A stretch of 14,317 nucleotides of DNA from Reyranella sp. (GTDB taxonomy: Bacteria > Pseudomonadota > Alphaproteobacteria > Reyranellales > Reyranellaceae), in the NCBI GenBank assembly GCA_016780605.1, contig JADHLS010000041.1, forward strand, positions 1-14,317, given 5' to 3'. The notes beneath the pieces are model-generated. The model saw nothing but the letters and a program-made list of their open reading frames with translations. It was not told where the DNA came from and did no database searches. Positions 1-6,453 of this stretch are shown here, in pieces. Every line of letters starts with the position of its first letter. The first letter of the stretch is position 1. The translations under genes and the position numbers were made by a program.

Positions 1-169
1 ATCCGCCATCATCACCAGCCAGTTCCCCGTCGAGAGCTGGCACGCCATGATCGGCGACCCGACCTATGCCGACGCCATTCTCGACCGCCTCGTCCACAAC
101 GCCCAACGCCTCAACCTGTCTGGCGACAGCCTGCGGCGAACCCGTACAGAATCGATGCTCAAGAGTTGA
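1..169 (+). CDS. istB: IS21-family helper ATPase IstB, C-terminal end (cut by window edge)
   Basis: The frame starting at base 2 is open from the window edge to TGA 167-169 and gives 55 residues. It contains [17 protein letters not shown] followed by [22 protein letters not shown], the characteristic C-terminal end of IstB. IstB is the AAA+ ATPase that assists the IstA transposase of IS21 elements by selecting and remodelling target DNA. The Walker motifs would lie to the left of the window. The last residues ([10 protein letters not shown]) fit a normal IstB C-terminus, so this end of the gene looks intact. The neighbouring anti-sigma relic stops being recognisable about 30 bases further on, which suggests the insertion sequence truncated it. 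The inverted repeat of the element was not identified. Confidence 0.88.
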   Translation, partial: SAIITSQFPVESWHAMIGDPTYADAILDRLVHNAQRLNLSGDSLRRTRTESMLKS

Positions 170-198
170 CCGAACCAGCCGTTCGGTGCCACTGATCT

Positions 199-511
199 TC
201 AGCCAGCGAGGCTCCGCACCCTGGGCGACTTCACGTCGGAACACGGGGCGCCATCAAAGCGGAATGCCTGGGCGGCTTCATCGGAATCGGCAACTACCGC
301 GACCACTGCCGCGAAAATGAGCTTGCCAACAAGAAAGGCAAGGGCCGCATCACTTTGAATATGGGGCCGGCAACCAAGTACGATCAGCGCAGCGCAGCAG
401 CGTGACGGCGGCGCCAACGGCAACAGCTCGCGCCAAGGCGCGCGACATCTGCCGCCGATCGCCGGCCTCGACATTCGTGGTCAGCGTCTCGATCAGATCG
501 ACTGTTCTCAT
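199..511 (-). pseudogene. Decayed NrsF-like (DUF1109) anti-sigma factor, frameshifted and 3'-truncated
   Basis: From ATG 511 the minus strand reads MRTVDLIETLTTNVEAGDRR, the usual cytosolic N-terminus of NrsF/DUF1109 membrane anti-sigma factors. The hydrophobic run AVAVGAAVTLL follows, and then this frame ends at a stop. The match resumes in another frame as LGCRPHIQSDAALAFLVGKL and a second hydrophobic run (IFAAVVAVVA). The shift falls in a repetitive gcagcgcagcagcg tract at about 385-405, a plausible slippage site. NrsF proteins normally have about six membrane segments and some 200 residues; only about 100 codons remain before the IS21 remnant. ATG 511-509 overlaps the sigma-factor stop 510-508 as ATGA, the typical translationally coupled arrangement. 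Non-functional as it stands. Confidence 0.72.
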
Positions 512-768
512 GACTTGCCCTCTGGTTTGATTGCCGCCGACACCGCCTTCATTCCACGGTGAATGCTGATCTTGACAGCTGACTTGGTCATCTTCGACTG
601 CTGCGCCGCTTCCGATGTGCGCAATCCGTTTAGCTTCACAAGCTGAATGGCGCGCCGCATCTTCGGCGGTAGCTGGGCCATCAGTCGCTTTAGATCAATC
701 GAGCTTTCCACCTCTTCATAGTCCGCGTGTGCCATAAGCTTGCTGGTGCGCTCGAGCGGCACGTCCCC
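508..768 (-). pseudogene. ECF sigma factor remnant, region 4 only
   Basis: The C-terminal 85 or so codons carry a sigma-70 region 4: DYEEVESSIDLKRLMAQLPP, then MRRAIQLVKLNGLRTSEAAQ, then SKMTKSAVKISIHRGMKAV. This is the helix-turn-helix that reads the -35 element, and it ends in the usual short basic tail (IKPEGKS). The frame stays open upstream to 990, but that part is His/Arg/Ser-rich and resembles no sigma region 2, so the -10-binding and core-binding half is absent. The gene pairs with the overlapping NrsF relic downstream; ECF/NrsF pairs usually control oxidative or metal stress genes. The region-4 half could still be translated if a promoter exists upstream, but it would not act as a complete sigma factor. 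Confidence 0.7.
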
Positions 769-1640
769 AATAGTGAAGCGGGGCGTTCTGTCTCGACGCG
801 CGGACGGTTGGGACTGATCCGCGCCGGATTTGTGATGATCACTCCGTCCTGCCGATGGAGTTGCCGTGCACCACACGGAAATTTGTGCGTCGAGAGCATT
901 GCATGCTCGGCCTTCGTAGCGAGCTGGTCGGTCGTGGGCGTTGTGATGATCGGTCCGCCATTGGTGGCGGTTCTTCGAGTCATAGACCATGGTGCCGCAC
1001 GCTTTGCCGTTGTGTCGGCGCCGGCTGCTCCCTCGCCCACGGGCTCGATCTTGTCGTCAGAGGATTCCGCGCGGAGAACCTCTTCCAATTGGACTTGTAC
1101 ACCTTGGTCGACGAGCTTCTGATTCTCCTCGAACGCGACCGAATTGGCCGGCCAAGACCGCCTTGTCTCGGTCAGTCTCCAGAACCGTCGCGTTGTTCCT
1201 TGAGGCGCTCGTTCAGCTTTGTGTCAAATGAGTCGGTGACCGAAGCTGTGACAACGACTGGTTGAGTCTCTTCTTGGGCAGCGGCTTGGTCGTCGCAATC
1301 AAGGTGGTCGCGAAACGCGGGACCGGCGACCATTAAATCATGCCGTGCTAACGCTGTACTTCGACCGAAGCATTGCCAGCGACGAGGAGCATGCATAGGC
1401 CGCGTGCACGCGCCACCGCAGGCCTGGAACGTACCGGTCACTAGGGAAGACGCGCGGATGCCCGCGCCATCAGCCAAATTCCAGCTGTCGCTTTCAGCGC
1501 CGCATACATGAAAGGGCGTCGCAACTTGCGGAAAGAAGCCGAATCATTGTCGCCAAACGCATCAAGGGCAGTAGTCCTCGAAGGATGCTCACTCGGGGCG
1601 CAGACTGATACTGAAATCGGTACATACAAGCGTCAATAGA
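769..1640 (-). other. Decayed coding region, no intact gene recognised
   Basis: No convincing complete gene lies here. On the minus strand, protein-like fragments pass from frame to frame. TKLNERLKEQR near 1190-1219 is followed in a second frame by TVLETDRDKAVLAGQ. In a third frame comes FEENQKLVDQGVQVQ with LEEVLRAESSDDKIEPVGEG, roughly 1133-1030. Joined together these read as one charged, coiled-coil-like protein broken by at least two frameshifts. The identity of the parent protein is not recognised. The rest, 1260-1640, shows only short unconvincing frames on either strand. The frame running through 690-1088 contains Thr/Pro-rich fragments of no known family. Confidence 0.35.
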
Positions 1641-1707
1641 CGCGCTAGTTGCATGTCTTTCCCCCGATTATCATGTGAAGCGAAAATCGGCCACTTGAGG
1701 ACACGTG

Positions 1708-1959
1708 GTGATTCTTAGTAGACTCACTGCCATGTCCAAGCGTGCACTCGCCGCAGTCGAACAGGCCCTGACAGCGGCTGATGCAACCCTGCGCCGTAAG
1801 CTCGACCAAACTGGCGCGAAGCGGCCGCACGTCACCATGGTCCTGATGCGCGACGGAACAGTTGTCATGCGTGGGAACTGTGGACCCGAGTCGCTGACGA
1901 AATTTGGCGAGGCGCTACAGAAGATTGGTCAGGCGCATTCGCAGTCGACTTCGCACTAG
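1708..1959 (+). CDS. Small hypothetical protein
   Basis: Unrecognised small protein, 83 residues from GTG 1708 or 75 from ATG 1732. GTG 1708 is preferred because GAGGA at 1697-1701 sits six bases before it; ATG 1732 lacks an obvious ribosome-binding site, but the regular helix (SKRALAAVEQALTAADATLRR) begins there. The N-terminal half is an amphipathic Ala-rich helix. The C-terminal half (VTMVLMRDGTVVMRGNCGPE) looks like a beta hairpin with one Cys, followed by a short helix. Composition and codon use look like a real gene rather than a shadow frame. It lies alone between decayed DNA on the left and the minus-strand XRE group on the right. No function can be assigned. Confidence 0.5.
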   Translation: MILSRLTAMSKRALAAVEQALTAADATLRRKLDQTGAKRPHVTMVLMRDGTVVMRGNCGPESLTKFGEALQKIGQAHSQSTSH

Positions 1960-2152
1960 CCCGGACGACACAACGCGCTGTGACGCCGCCCTGGACTTAG
2001 GGTGCCGGCCACCGCTCCATCAGCCGCTTAATCGAAACGGTCCCGCTGCTACCGGCAAGGAACAGCAGTGACGTGCTCGAAAACCATTTCCGGCTCGCTT
2101 GCTTCAAACGCCGGAGTCGATTCTACGGAGCACGTACTGCGCAACCCGCCGA

Positions 2153-2584
2153 CTACTCTTTGGCAAGCACAGCGATCAATCTGCCTATCTGCTGTCGCAC
2201 AGCGGGCGTTCGCAAATTATAGTAGGCGCGTAACAACGTCAGGGCTTCGTCCGTACCGAACACATCGATGGCCTCGCTTCTCTCTAAGCTTCGGCCACGC
2301 CCGCTGTGTCGTTCGGCGTAGCCCTCGAAGAAGTAACTAAGCGGCACTCCCAGGGTCCGCCCGAATTCAAACAGGCGTCTCGGCACGGCGCGGTTGACGC
2401 CGCTTTCGTACTTCTGCACCTGCTGAAAGCTCACGCCAACGGCTTCGCCCAACTGCGTCTGGCTCATGCCGATGAATATCCGGCGCCGGCGCAGTCTCTT
2501 GCCGACGTATGCGTCAAGCGGGTCCTTCTCTCTGGTCGTCAGACTGGGTGCCGTTTGTTTGAGTGCGTCTGGGGACTTGGTCAT
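2153..2584 (-). CDS. XRE-family helix-turn-helix transcriptional regulator
   Basis: ATG 2584 gives 143 residues. Residues about 26-80 form a Cro/C1-type helix-turn-helix: YVGKRLRRRRIFIGMSQTQL, then the recognition region GVSFQQVQKYESGVNR, then VPRRLFEFGRTLGVPLSYFF. The C-terminal part ending LRTPAVRQQIGRLIAVLAKE is helical and resembles the tail of rhizobial regulators of this class, which follow the pattern of an N-terminal HTH and a short helical dimerisation segment. The frame is open further upstream, but that part has no family resemblance. The start overlaps the stop of the preceding small gene as ATGA (2584-2581), which favours coupled translation. It probably regulates its own cluster. 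The ligand or signal is unknown. Confidence 0.85.
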   Translation of the reverse strand: MTKSPDALKQTAPSLTTREKDPLDAYVGKRLRRRRIFIGMSQTQLGEAVGVSFQQVQKYESGVNRAVPRRLFEFGRTLGVPLSYFFEGYAERHSGRGRSLERSEAIDVFGTDEALTLLRAYYNLRTPAVRQQIGRLIAVLAKE

Positions 2585-2856
2585 GCGGCACCGTTCCTGT
2601 GCGCCCGGGTTCGCAGCGCGACAAAGACGGCCAGGACTGTCAGCGCGTTCGCCTGCTCGTGCCGTCGGTCGGGCATGTTGACCGCGCGGTCGGCGGCCAT
2701 AAACGACGGATTCCCCGAACTTGCGGTTGGCGAGGACTGGAGAAGTGTTGGTGTGCCGCTGCGCTCTGACTGGAGCGACGCTTGCGCCGCTTCCTCCATT
2801 GAAGAATGCGGTACAGCGGCGGCGAATGCCGCGCAGAGTAGAAGACGGAAAGACAT
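2581..2856 (-). CDS. Small putative exported protein, function unknown
   Basis: ATG 2856 gives 91 residues. The first 17 (MSFRLLLCAAFAAAVPHSS and on) have a positive residue, a hydrophobic core and small residues, which fits a Sec signal peptide. The middle is Ser/Thr/Pro-rich without motifs. A second hydrophobic stretch (ALTVLAVFVAL, about residues 70-80) is followed by basic RTRAHR, so a C-terminal membrane anchor is possible. No family is recognised. It ends in an ATGA overlap with the XRE regulator and starts about 70 bases after the Cys/His-rich gene, all on the same strand, so the three may be one operon. No strong ribosome-binding site precedes ATG 2856. It could be a chance open frame. 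Confidence 0.4.
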   Translation of the reverse strand: MSFRLLLCAAFAAAVPHSSMEEAAQASLQSERSGTPTLLQSSPTASSGNPSFMAADRAVNMPDRRHEQANALTVLAVFVALRTRAHRNGAA

Positions 2857-2927
2857 GTGACACCCGATTGCTTGGACGAGGATGGCCCGCGCCCCAGAAG
2901 AGACGCAGGCGGCCGAAGTCGCAGCGA

Positions 2928-3287
2928 TCAGGCTTTGGGGGGTGGTGACGTCAGGCCGGGATGAAAAGACGTGAGGTCGCGAACCGGCGCAGCATCGCAG
3001 ACAGTGCTTTCGTCAGTCGAGGCCAGCACGACCGAGAACGCCGACAGTGAGACCATCGTGCAGTTATGGCACTTCTTGCCCGAGAAGTTCGCGTGGGCCG
3101 GCGCGTGTTGGTGGGGCGGAGCGTAAATCGCTGCCGGTTGGGAAGCCTGCGCAGTTGCAAGGCAACAGGTATGAGTTCCAGGGCAACAGAAATGATATGC
3201 CGTGACGATGGCCACTGCCAGCGCGCAGAACAGCCGGAAGAGGACTGCCACGCGTCGAAGGACGGGGAATGGAGCTTGGATCGTCAC
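2928..3287 (-). CDS. Small Cys/His-rich exported protein, possibly metal-related
   Basis: GTG 3287 was chosen because it places the hydrophobic segment (VLFRLFCALAVAIVTAYHF, residues about 15-33) near the N-terminus as a signal peptide or anchor; the frame is open to 3395, so the start is uncertain. The 119-residue product is rich in potential metal ligands: Cys34-Cys35, Cys41-Cys42, His60, His61, His65, and a CHNC motif at 73-76. It ends in SFHPGLTSPPPKA. A protein encoded at 9205-9534 ends almost identically and has the same plan. Small proteins of this sort often accompany heavy-metal efflux genes and resemble DUF2946-type proteins in layout, but this is inference from composition. The downstream XRE regulator may control it. 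Confidence 0.6.
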   Translation of the reverse strand: MTIQAPFPVLRRVAVLFRLFCALAVAIVTAYHFCCPGTHTCCLATAQASQPAAIYAPPHQHAPAHANFSGKKCHNCTMVSLSAFSVVLASTDESTVCDAAPVRDLTSFHPGLTSPPPKA

Positions 3288-3378
3288 GACGAAAGTGAAC
3301 GCCCACGGTAGGTCCGCGTCAATGGGGCAGCACGGCCTAGCGGCCGAGCTACGTCGAGAAGCTCCTTTCCGTCGATGG

Positions 3379-3586
3379 CTAGAGATACTTCGCAATCTCC
3401 TTGAATTCCTGAATCGCGACGAGCCCCTTTGAGATCTCGCGATGGGCTTTGGTGCGTGTGCTTGTCAGCGAGCGCCCCCTCAGTCCGTCCTGAAAAGATG
3501 GGGTACCTGCGTGAGAGCATCGCCTCGAAGGCAATGTCGCCGCAAACCACCTCGTACGAAGTCGGGTGCGAGGGAGCAAAGTGCAC
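3379..3586 (-). pseudogene. Small hypothetical gene broken by a one-base frameshift
   Basis: On the minus strand GGAG (3596-3593) precedes GTG 3586 by six bases. The frame reads HFAPSHPTSYEVVCGDIAFE then AMLSRRYPIF. Removing one T from the TTTT run (plus-strand aaaa, about 3494-3497) carries the reading into QDGLRGRSLTSTRTKAHREI, then SKGLVAIQEFKEIAKYL and a stop at 3379-3381. The joined product would be about 68 residues. Both halves look protein-like and neither frame does so outside its part, which supports a single ancestral gene. No family is recognised. The break may be a true mutation or a homopolymer sequencing error. Confidence 0.4.
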
Positions 3587-3603
3587 GGTCAACTCCACTC
3601 CTG

Positions 3604-4262
3604 AGCAATGAGTGGTGGGCTCCAACTGCCGCCAAAAGGGACGATGCGACTGGGTACAGTTGCCGTGAGTGTGTGAGCCGCACAAAGCAAACGCCGCCGA
3701 TAGGAGGGAAGGAATTATCTTGTCGGCAGGAGGAGCGGGAATGATCAAGATCATTTACGCCCTCCAAGCGGGTTGCATCGGTAACCACCCCTTCGCTTTG
3801 AGGGAATTCTTTTCTCGGCCTAAACCATCTAGGATAGCTGTATATAACGTAGTTGCTACGCGTTTTCACGTAATTTTATTTCGGTTGCATCTGCTCGTGT
3901 CGGTTCTCATCAGGGTAACTTTCTTGCCGGTTGCGGATGGGAATTTTTGTTCTCTCCTCAAGCGAATAAGTTAGTCTTATCGTGCAACTAATATTTTGTC
4001 CAGAGGGGAAATTCTGTTGAAAAGATGGCGCGGAGCATACGAGGCTACGCAAAAATGTGGCAAATGCGCCACAGGTTTGACGACAAATGGCGCCGAAGGC
4101 CGTCCGTTTGTTGACCCGTTTGGCGGCTTGAGTTTTTATCAAGCTGCATCCAATCGATAAGTGAGGGAGAATGATTCGCCCCACTTTGACAGCTTAATAG
4201 ACTAGACAAGTGGCTGAAAAATAACGTTAAAGTCCGTCGCATGGCGACGGTGACGACTTCGG
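3604..4262. other. Intergenic, AT-richer stretch with no supported gene
   Basis: Open frames exist on both strands but none looks like a protein. From about 3830 to 4230 the DNA is visibly richer in A and T than the rest of the window, consistent with acquired DNA upstream of an integrase. A perfect inverted repeat, CCGTCGC-ATG-GCGACGG, lies at 4234-4250, shortly before the terminator-like hairpin. A TTGACA at about 4186-4191 could be a -35 element, but no good -10 follows at normal spacing. No tRNA or tmRNA 3' end was found, although P4-type integrases often sit next to one. Confidence 0.4.
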
Positions 4263-4291
4263 GCTGACGGCATTGCCGTCGGCATTTTTTT
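4263..4291 (+). terminator. Rho-independent terminator-like hairpin upstream of the integrase
   Basis: GCTGACGGC (4263-4271), loop ATT and GCCGTCGGC (4275-4283) form a nine-pair stem with one G-U wobble. It is followed by A and seven T residues at 4285-4291. This is a textbook intrinsic terminator for plus-strand transcription. There is no protein gene immediately to its left, so it would end either a small RNA or leftward-originating read-through into the integrase. Confidence 0.65.
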
Positions 4292-4340
4292 GTTGCCTTC
4301 GCCAAATCCGGTGGATAATTTGGGCGTAGGTGCGAAATGA

Positions 4341-4355
4341 GTTGCTAAAAGCAAC
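4341..4355. repeat. Inverted repeat GTTGC-TAAAA-GCAAC before the integrase
   Basis: A perfect five-base inverted repeat with a five-base loop lies about 80 bases before the integrase start. It could be a regulatory or arm-type recombinase site; no partner copy was noticed elsewhere in the window. Its function is unproven. Confidence 0.3.
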
Positions 4356-4434
4356 CTATAGTCAAAAATTCGCGTCAGAGCCTAGCCAACCCTCCTCTTT
4401 GAGTGCCGCATTTTGGTTTGAAGCGGAGGCGTAT

Positions 4435-5763
4435 ATGCTCACTGTCACTGCACTTAAGCGTTTGAAGCCCAAAGAGAGGGACTACAAGATCTCGGATCGT
4501 GACAGCATGTACGCGGTCGTAAAGCCATCCGGCGTAATAATATTTCGCTATGATTACCGCCTCAACGGCCGCCGGGAAACGCTCACGATCGGGCGCTTCG
4601 GACCTGACGGCACCACTCTCGCCCGAGCGAGAGAGCAATGCCTGGAGGCGCGCCGATCGGTAGCCGAAGGCAAATCGCCTGCACAAGAAAAACAGCGCAA
4701 GAAGCGACGTCTCAAGGAGGCCAAAACTTTCGGCGATTTCGGCGCGCGCTGGATTACGACTGCATCAATGGCGGATAGCACCCGCAACATGCGTCGCATT
4801 ATTTACGATAGGGATATCTTCCCAGTGTGGAAGAACCGTCTACTCAATGAAATTACACCTGACGACTTACGTGCATTGTGTGGAAAGGTGAGAGATCGCG
4901 GAGCGCCGGCGACGGCCATTCACATCCGCGACATTGTCAAACAGATCTTTGGATTCGCGATTCTCCACGGCGAGAAGGTCGCCAACCCCGCAGACGAAGT
5001 CGCCAAGGCGTCGATCGCGACATTCGTTCCGAAGGACCGCGCGCTTTCACGAAAGGAAATTCGGCTCATGTTCGAACTGCTCGAACGTGTGTCGACGCAA
5101 CCGGCAATCCGAATGGGGTTTCGGCTGATCCTGCTCACCATGGTGCGTAAGGGCGAGCTGCAGGATGCAACGTGGGACGAGATCGATTTCGCGAATGCCG
5201 TCTGGACCATACCCAAGGAGCGCATGAAGCGGGGCCGGGCGCACAACGTCTATCTGTGTCGGCAGTCCCTCGAGCTCATGCACTCACTCAAGGCCAGGGC
5301 TGGAAGCTCGCGATACCTCCTGCCGTCGCCTCACAACGCCGATGTGCCGATGTCGCGCGCAACCCTCAATCGTGTCACGGCTTCGGTTGCGGCCAGGGCC
5401 AAGAAAGAAGGGGTGCCACTCCAAGCTTTCACTGTGCACGATCTTCGTCGCACCGGCTCCACCTTGCTGAACGAACTCGGATTCAATCGAGACTGGATCG
5501 AAAAGTGTCTAGCTCACGAAGAAGGGCGCTCGTCGCGAGGCGTCTACAACAAGGCGGAATACGAGCATCAGCGTCGCCATATGCTTCAGGAATGGGCGGA
5601 TATGATCGATGCCTGGATCGACGGGCGACAGAGGACGCCGGCGCTGTATCCGCCAAGACAGAATCTCGCCGCGGATGACGCCCACTCCGCTCCGGCCGAT
5701 CCGCAGAAGCCGCGCGCCGGGTATATGCGGACGGATCCTGAGGCAGGGGCCTTCGGAAAGTGA
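4435..5763 (+). CDS. int: P4-type tyrosine recombinase (integrase)
   Basis: ATG 4435 is chosen over the longer frame from 4330 because GGAGG at 4425-4429 precedes it by five bases and the family's N-terminal domain (LTVTALKRLKPKERDYKISD) begins there. The product has 442 residues. An N-terminal DUF4102-like arm-binding domain (residues about 1-75, ending RRETLTIGRFG) is followed by a SAM-like core-binding domain (about 98-190) and the catalytic domain. Catalytic residues are visible: Arg238 (MVRKGEL), His335 and Arg338 (VHDLRRTGS), His361 (LAHEEG) and the nucleophile Tyr371 (RGVYNKA). It integrates or excises a genomic island by site-specific recombination. The C-terminal 40 residues are Pro/Ala-rich and beyond the usual fold. 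All key residues are present, so it is probably active. Confidence 0.93.
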   Translation: MLTVTALKRLKPKERDYKISDRDSMYAVVKPSGVIIFRYDYRLNGRRETLTIGRFGPDGTTLARAREQCLEARRSVAEGKSPAQEKQRKKRRLKEAKTFGDFGARWITTASMADSTRNMRRIIYDRDIFPVWKNRLLNEITPDDLRALCGKVRDRGAPATAIHIRDIVKQIFGFAILHGEKVANPADEVAKASIATFVPKDRALSRKEIRLMFELLERVSTQPAIRMGFRLILLTMVRKGELQDATWDEIDFANAVWTIPKERMKRGRAHNVYLCRQSLELMHSLKARAGSSRYLLPSPHNADVPMSRATLNRVTASVAARAKKEGVPLQAFTVHDLRRTGSTLLNELGFNRDWIEKCLAHEEGRSSRGVYNKAEYEHQRRHMLQEWADMIDAWIDGRQRTPALYPPRQNLAADDAHSAPADPQKPRAGYMRTDPEAGAFGK

Positions 5764-5833
5764 AGGGCTCCTGGTCGACTGATCTCGGCTTCAGGGAGCT
5801 CCCGTCCCAGTGGCAATAGAAATCCAGCTTAAG

Positions 5834-5846
5834 TTAGGCCCCCTAA
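5834..5846. repeat. GC inverted repeat TTAGGCCCCCTAA
   Basis: This near-palindrome contains the reverse complement of TTAGGGGGC, which recurs at 6061. It lies 11 bases before the ATG of a small broken ORF. Together with the 6061 copy it forms inverted boundaries around about 215 bases. Confidence 0.4.
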
Positions 5847-5856
5847 AGCCGCGCCG

Positions 5857-6064
5857 ATGACTGATGATGAGATTGCCATTCGTGCCGCACTCAACGTCCT
5901 GCGAGACAGCATCGAGAGCGGCCGTATGCCGTCCGGGCCTGGCGCTGACGAACGACGCCAAGCTGCTGCACCAACGCGCGGCTGATCACATCGAACAATT
6001 GCTGCTGCGTGGGGGGCCCCCCACAATGCCAAACGCCCAAACACTAACGCCGAAACCACATTAG
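5857..6064 (+). pseudogene. Small hypothetical ORF with a probable frameshift
   Basis: ATG 5857 opens a short frame, MTDDEIAIRAALNVLRDSIE, which soon turns into Arg/Ala-rich residues and stops at 5983-5985. In the neighbouring frame, a helical sequence LALTNDAKLLHQRAADHIEQ followed by LLLRGGPP runs to a stop at 6062-6064. The two parts look like the N- and C-terminal halves of one small helical protein, with the shift at about 5935-5945. No family is recognised. The C-terminal codons run through a perfect GC palindrome. It may be a short accessory protein of the island or a chance pair of frames. Confidence 0.3.
6009..6024. repeat. Perfect 16-base palindrome GTGGGGGGCCCCCCAC
   Basis: The sequence GTGGGGGGCCCCCCAC is its own reverse complement, with six G followed by six C. 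It lies between the two TTAGGGGGC-type repeats. As DNA or RNA it would form a very stable foldback. Confidence 0.6.
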
Positions 6065-6078
6065 GGGGCTCCCCCTAA
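6061..6078. repeat. Perfect inverted repeat TTAGGGGG-CT-CCCCCTAA
   Basis: Eight-base arms flank a two-base centre. TTAGGGGGC is shared, in inverted orientation, with the repeat at 5834-5846. No T-run follows, so it is not an ordinary intrinsic terminator. The stretch after it to the porin, 6079-6440, shows no convincing gene. Confidence 0.55.
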
Positions 6079-6453
6079 ACTTTGCCCCATGTGGGCCCCC
6101 TACTTGTTCGTGGGGGCGGCGACCCAGGCGCCGGGCCCTTCCGGCAGCGGCGATGGCACCGAGCACTCGGGGCCCCTTCCTCGACCGGGCGGCCAGGTTC
6201 CCTCATCTCATCACACCACTAACTTCGTCTGATCCCTTCGAAGGGTTCAGCATTCGCGCCGCCTCGAGCGTACAACCGCTGCTGTCCGAACGGGGGCATG
6301 GATCGATGGGGCCGCTTCGGAAACTGGCACAAAGCGACCGCCGATCAACCAACGCTTTGCCGGTATGTGTGACGGTACTCCACCTTACCATCTACCAAGA
6401 CTCGCCAGTGGAATCGGCATCATTCCACCCCTGTTGATAATCGAGGGAGAATG

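Noticed and set aside
196..405. Plus-strand frame containing GAIKAECLGGFIGIGNYRDH that looks protein-like
   Set aside because: It has no start codon before the conserved-looking part and lies exactly antisense to the NrsF relic, which has clear family motifs.
4000..4434. A tRNA or tmRNA gene end serving as attachment site for the integrase
   Set aside because: No T-arm (GGTTCGAATCC-like), acceptor stem or tmRNA end could be found, and no direct repeat pair bounding the island was seen by eye.
4330..4434. Longer integrase start at 4330
   Set aside because: The extra 35 residues have no family resemblance, and the GGAGG before ATG 4435 decides for the shorter protein.
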